Below, one piece after another: positions 5,910 to 6,908 of a stretch of 6,908 nt of DNA. A program made the position numbers and the translations under genes. Positions within the stretch are counted from its first letter, which is position 1. Each line of letters begins with the position of its first letter. Source of the stretch: GCA-2731375 sp964462145 (GTDB lineage Bacteria > Pseudomonadota > Alphaproteobacteria > GCA-2731375); the NCBI GenBank assembly GCA_964462145.1, contig CAYWYB010000301.1, positions 1-6,908 on the forward strand. The letters run 5' to 3'. The notes beneath the pieces were generated by a model. The model made no database searches and was not told where the DNA came from. It saw nothing but the letters and a program-made list of their open reading frames with translations.

Positions 5910-6231
5910 GCCGTGCAAGCTCAGGCACAAAGCTGGCCTGCGCTCCTGCGTCGCCTGTGAATTCGAACAATCAGACTGCTAGGGATGGCAACAATTGCAA
6001 CGGCTACGCAATGCGAGTGTCATAAGGGTCGCTTTGTCAGCAACGATGCTAGAGCCACCGGAAAATAGCAGGTAAATATTGAATGGCCTGACCATCAAGG
6101 CCTATCATGGCAGAACGAAAATTTTGATGGTCCGACACCTCATCCGGGAATGATCATGGCGGGGATCAATAAGGCTGAAGTCCACTTGTGATACCGTATT
6201 CCGCGTCGTTTTTCGGTCGGCTAATTCGAAC
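5893..6231 (+). repeat. Three copies of TTCGAAC, possible operator sites
   Basis: The 7-mer TTCGAAC occurs at 5893-5899, 5962-5968 and 6225-6231, all in the same orientation. The three agree on an extended form TTCGAACRAW. The third copy, TTCGAACGAA, is an inverted repeat TTCG-AA-CGAA. A given 7-mer is expected far less than once in 500 bp, so three copies in one divergent promoter region suggest a regulator binding site. The regulator is unknown and none is encoded in the window. Confidence 0.35.
6090..6132. repeat. 9-bp perfect inverted repeat with 25-bp spacer
   Basis: GACCATCAA at 6090-6098 is the exact reverse complement of TTGATGGTC at 6124-6132. It could be an operator pair or a long-looped hairpin in the divergent intergenic region. 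By my rough estimate the chance of one such pair in a region this size is not negligible (several per cent). Confidence 0.3.
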
Positions 6232-6317
6232 GAAATCCGCGCGCGCACTTAACTCTTACCCCGTGAACTCTCGAGCCTCACACTACCGGAAATAAAAACT
6301 GGGCAATAACAAATCTA

Positions 6318-6323
6318 AAGGGA
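6318..6323 (+). promoter_or_regulatory. Shine-Dalgarno site of the GtrA-family gene
   Basis: AAGGGA lies 9 bases before the GTG at 6333. It supports this GTG as the start; no better start exists before the first membrane helix. Confidence 0.55.
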
Positions 6324-6332
6324 CGACAGATC

Positions 6333-6719
6333 GTGGCGGTTGCCAATTCTGCCGAGTTATCTCGCTACTTCGTAGCCAGCCTGCTTGCCTTGCTGGTCGA
6401 TATCGCGCTTTTAATGCTGCTGACCCAGATATTCGCCATCCACTATCTGGTGGCGAATGCTATTTCCTTTGTTTCGGGAAGCATCGTCGCTTATCTGGTA
6501 TCCATTCATTGGGTTTTTGAAAAGCAGCGGCTTGATAACAGGGCGTACGAGTACCTTATTTTCGTTTTGATTGGCGTTGTCGGACTGGGCGTGAACGAGG
6601 TTGCCATTTGGGTCTGCATGGAATTGTTAATCTGGTCACTACTGCCGGCCAAATTAATATCGGCGGGCGTCAGTTTCCTTTTTAATTTTACCCTGCGGAA
6701 GGCCTTGTTATTCAATTAG
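6333..6719 (+). CDS. GtrA-family small membrane protein
   Basis: This 128-aa protein has four predicted transmembrane helices (about 11-33, 38-57, 72-94 and 100-120) in the inner membrane. It matches the GtrA family: a first helical pair followed by the aromatic/basic motif SIHWVFEKQR (57-66), and a second pair ending in FLFNFTLRKALLF (115-127). Family members are thought to help translocate undecaprenyl-phosphate-linked sugars, or to associate with glycosyltransferases in cell-envelope glycosylation. The length is typical and both hallmark motifs are present, so the gene looks intact. The start is GTG with an AAGGGA signal. No glycosyltransferase partner is in view; one could lie to the right of the window. 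The DNA is visibly more AT-rich than the operon, partly expected for a membrane protein but possibly a sign of transfer. The sugar carried, if any, is unknown. Confidence 0.87.
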   Translation: MAVANSAELSRYFVASLLALLVDIALLMLLTQIFAIHYLVANAISFVSGSIVAYLVSIHWVFEKQRLDNRAYEYLIFVLIGVVGLGVNEVAIWVCMELLIWSLLPAKLISAGVSFLFNFTLRKALLFN

Positions 6720-6908
6720 GCCTGGGGCAGGTACGACCAACGTCCGGGATATTAGTAAGAAATCCAGCCTTGGTGATCGGTTTCAGAGATTTCCCTTCGA
6801 TCGCAACGCACATTCTTTCGATCTAGTGCCAATGCACGGGTGTTTGAATAGCCGCGTAACCGCCTGCCCGCTTCACGTGACCTTGCTAGCCCGAATTATT
6901 CATGAGAG
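6720..6908. other. Right-edge stretch without a supported gene
   Basis: All three minus-strand frames close within about 20 bases of the right edge, so no minus-strand gene enters from that side. An ATG at 6902 has no visible ribosome binding site and is cut by the window end. A short CCTG-GGG-CAGG stem (6721-6731) follows the GtrA stop but lacks a T-run, so it is not called a terminator. Confidence 0.4.

Larger units (their letters stand above)
5826..6332. other. Divergent intergenic region between operon and gtrA-like gene
   Basis: No convincing gene was found here. The region must hold the promoters of both the minus-strand operon and the plus-strand GtrA gene. Visible elements are a tentative operon promoter (5881-5909), three TTCGAAC copies (5893, 5962 and 6225) and a 9-bp inverted repeat (6090-6132). 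Short open frames, such as a 27-codon one starting at 5985, lack ribosome binding sites. No tRNA cloverleaf was recognised, although TTCGAA also occurs in tRNA T-loops. No clear promoter for the GtrA gene was found. Confidence 0.5.

Noticed and set aside
5826..5930. 35-residue N-terminal extension of the amidohydrolase starting at ATG 5930
   Set aside because: The extension is rich in Cys, Arg and Ser and does not resemble the family, which starts at the strand before IVGGTIVDG. A candidate promoter lies within it, and ATG 5825 has a GGGGGA signal at a plausible distance.
4734..5960. A 408-codon plus-strand open frame opposite the amidohydrolase gene
   Set aside because: Its product has no recognisable domain, while the minus strand encodes a full amidohydrolase with motifs in order. 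Long antisense frames are common opposite GC-rich genes.
5985..6068. 27-codon plus-strand ORF in the divergent intergenic region
   Set aside because: The only purine-rich stretch abuts the ATG, so there is no usable ribosome binding site. The product is short and shows no family resemblance.
5889..6235. TTCGAAC copies as T-loops of tRNA genes or a selC remnant
   Set aside because: No GG...CC T-stem, anticodon arm or acceptor pairing could be found around any copy.
6721..6731. CCTG-GGG-CAGG hairpin as a terminator for the GtrA-family gene
   Set aside because: The stem has only four base pairs and is not followed by a T-run.

Overview
The window looks like chromosomal DNA from a GC-rich alphaproteobacterium. 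This is an inference from three things: the high GC content of the coding regions, a SelB C-terminus, and a TTAA-N7-TTAAC motif of the type bound by the alphaproteobacterial cell-cycle regulator CtrA. No gene here fixes the genus. No rRNA, tRNA (including selC), CRISPR array, insertion sequence or phage gene was seen.

Layout: (1) 1-1125, plus strand, is the C-terminal part of selB, the selenocysteine-specific elongation factor, cut by the left edge. (2) 1126-1435 is a gene-free, partly AT-rich stretch. It has a perfect DnaA box just after the selB stop, a CtrA-type site, and a phased array of DnaA-box-like 9-mers about 11-12 bp apart. This is the most unusual part of the window: a candidate replication-origin-like element, or a DnaA/CtrA-controlled promoter. 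(3) 1436-1612, plus strand, is a small ORF (58 aa) that begins 3 bp after that array. (4) 1656-5825, minus strand, is a tight three-gene operon read from right to left: an amidohydrolase of the N-acyl-D-amino-acid deacylase type, a 6-phosphogluconate/3-hydroxyisobutyrate-dehydrogenase-like oxidoreductase with a DUF1932-type C-terminus, and an AMP-forming acyl-CoA synthetase. (5) 5826-6332 is a divergent intergenic region with a tentative operon promoter, three copies of TTCGAAC and a 9-bp inverted repeat. (6) 6333-6719, plus strand, is a four-helix GtrA-family membrane protein in more AT-rich DNA. (7) 6720-6908 shows no supported gene.

The operon genes suggest a catabolic route. The amidohydrolase would free a carboxylic acid from an amide-type substrate, the synthetase would activate an acid as its CoA thioester, and the dehydrogenase would carry out a redox step on a hydroxy or carbonyl intermediate. 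The substrate cannot be read from the sequence. SelB, the small ORF and GtrA have no evident functional link to the operon.
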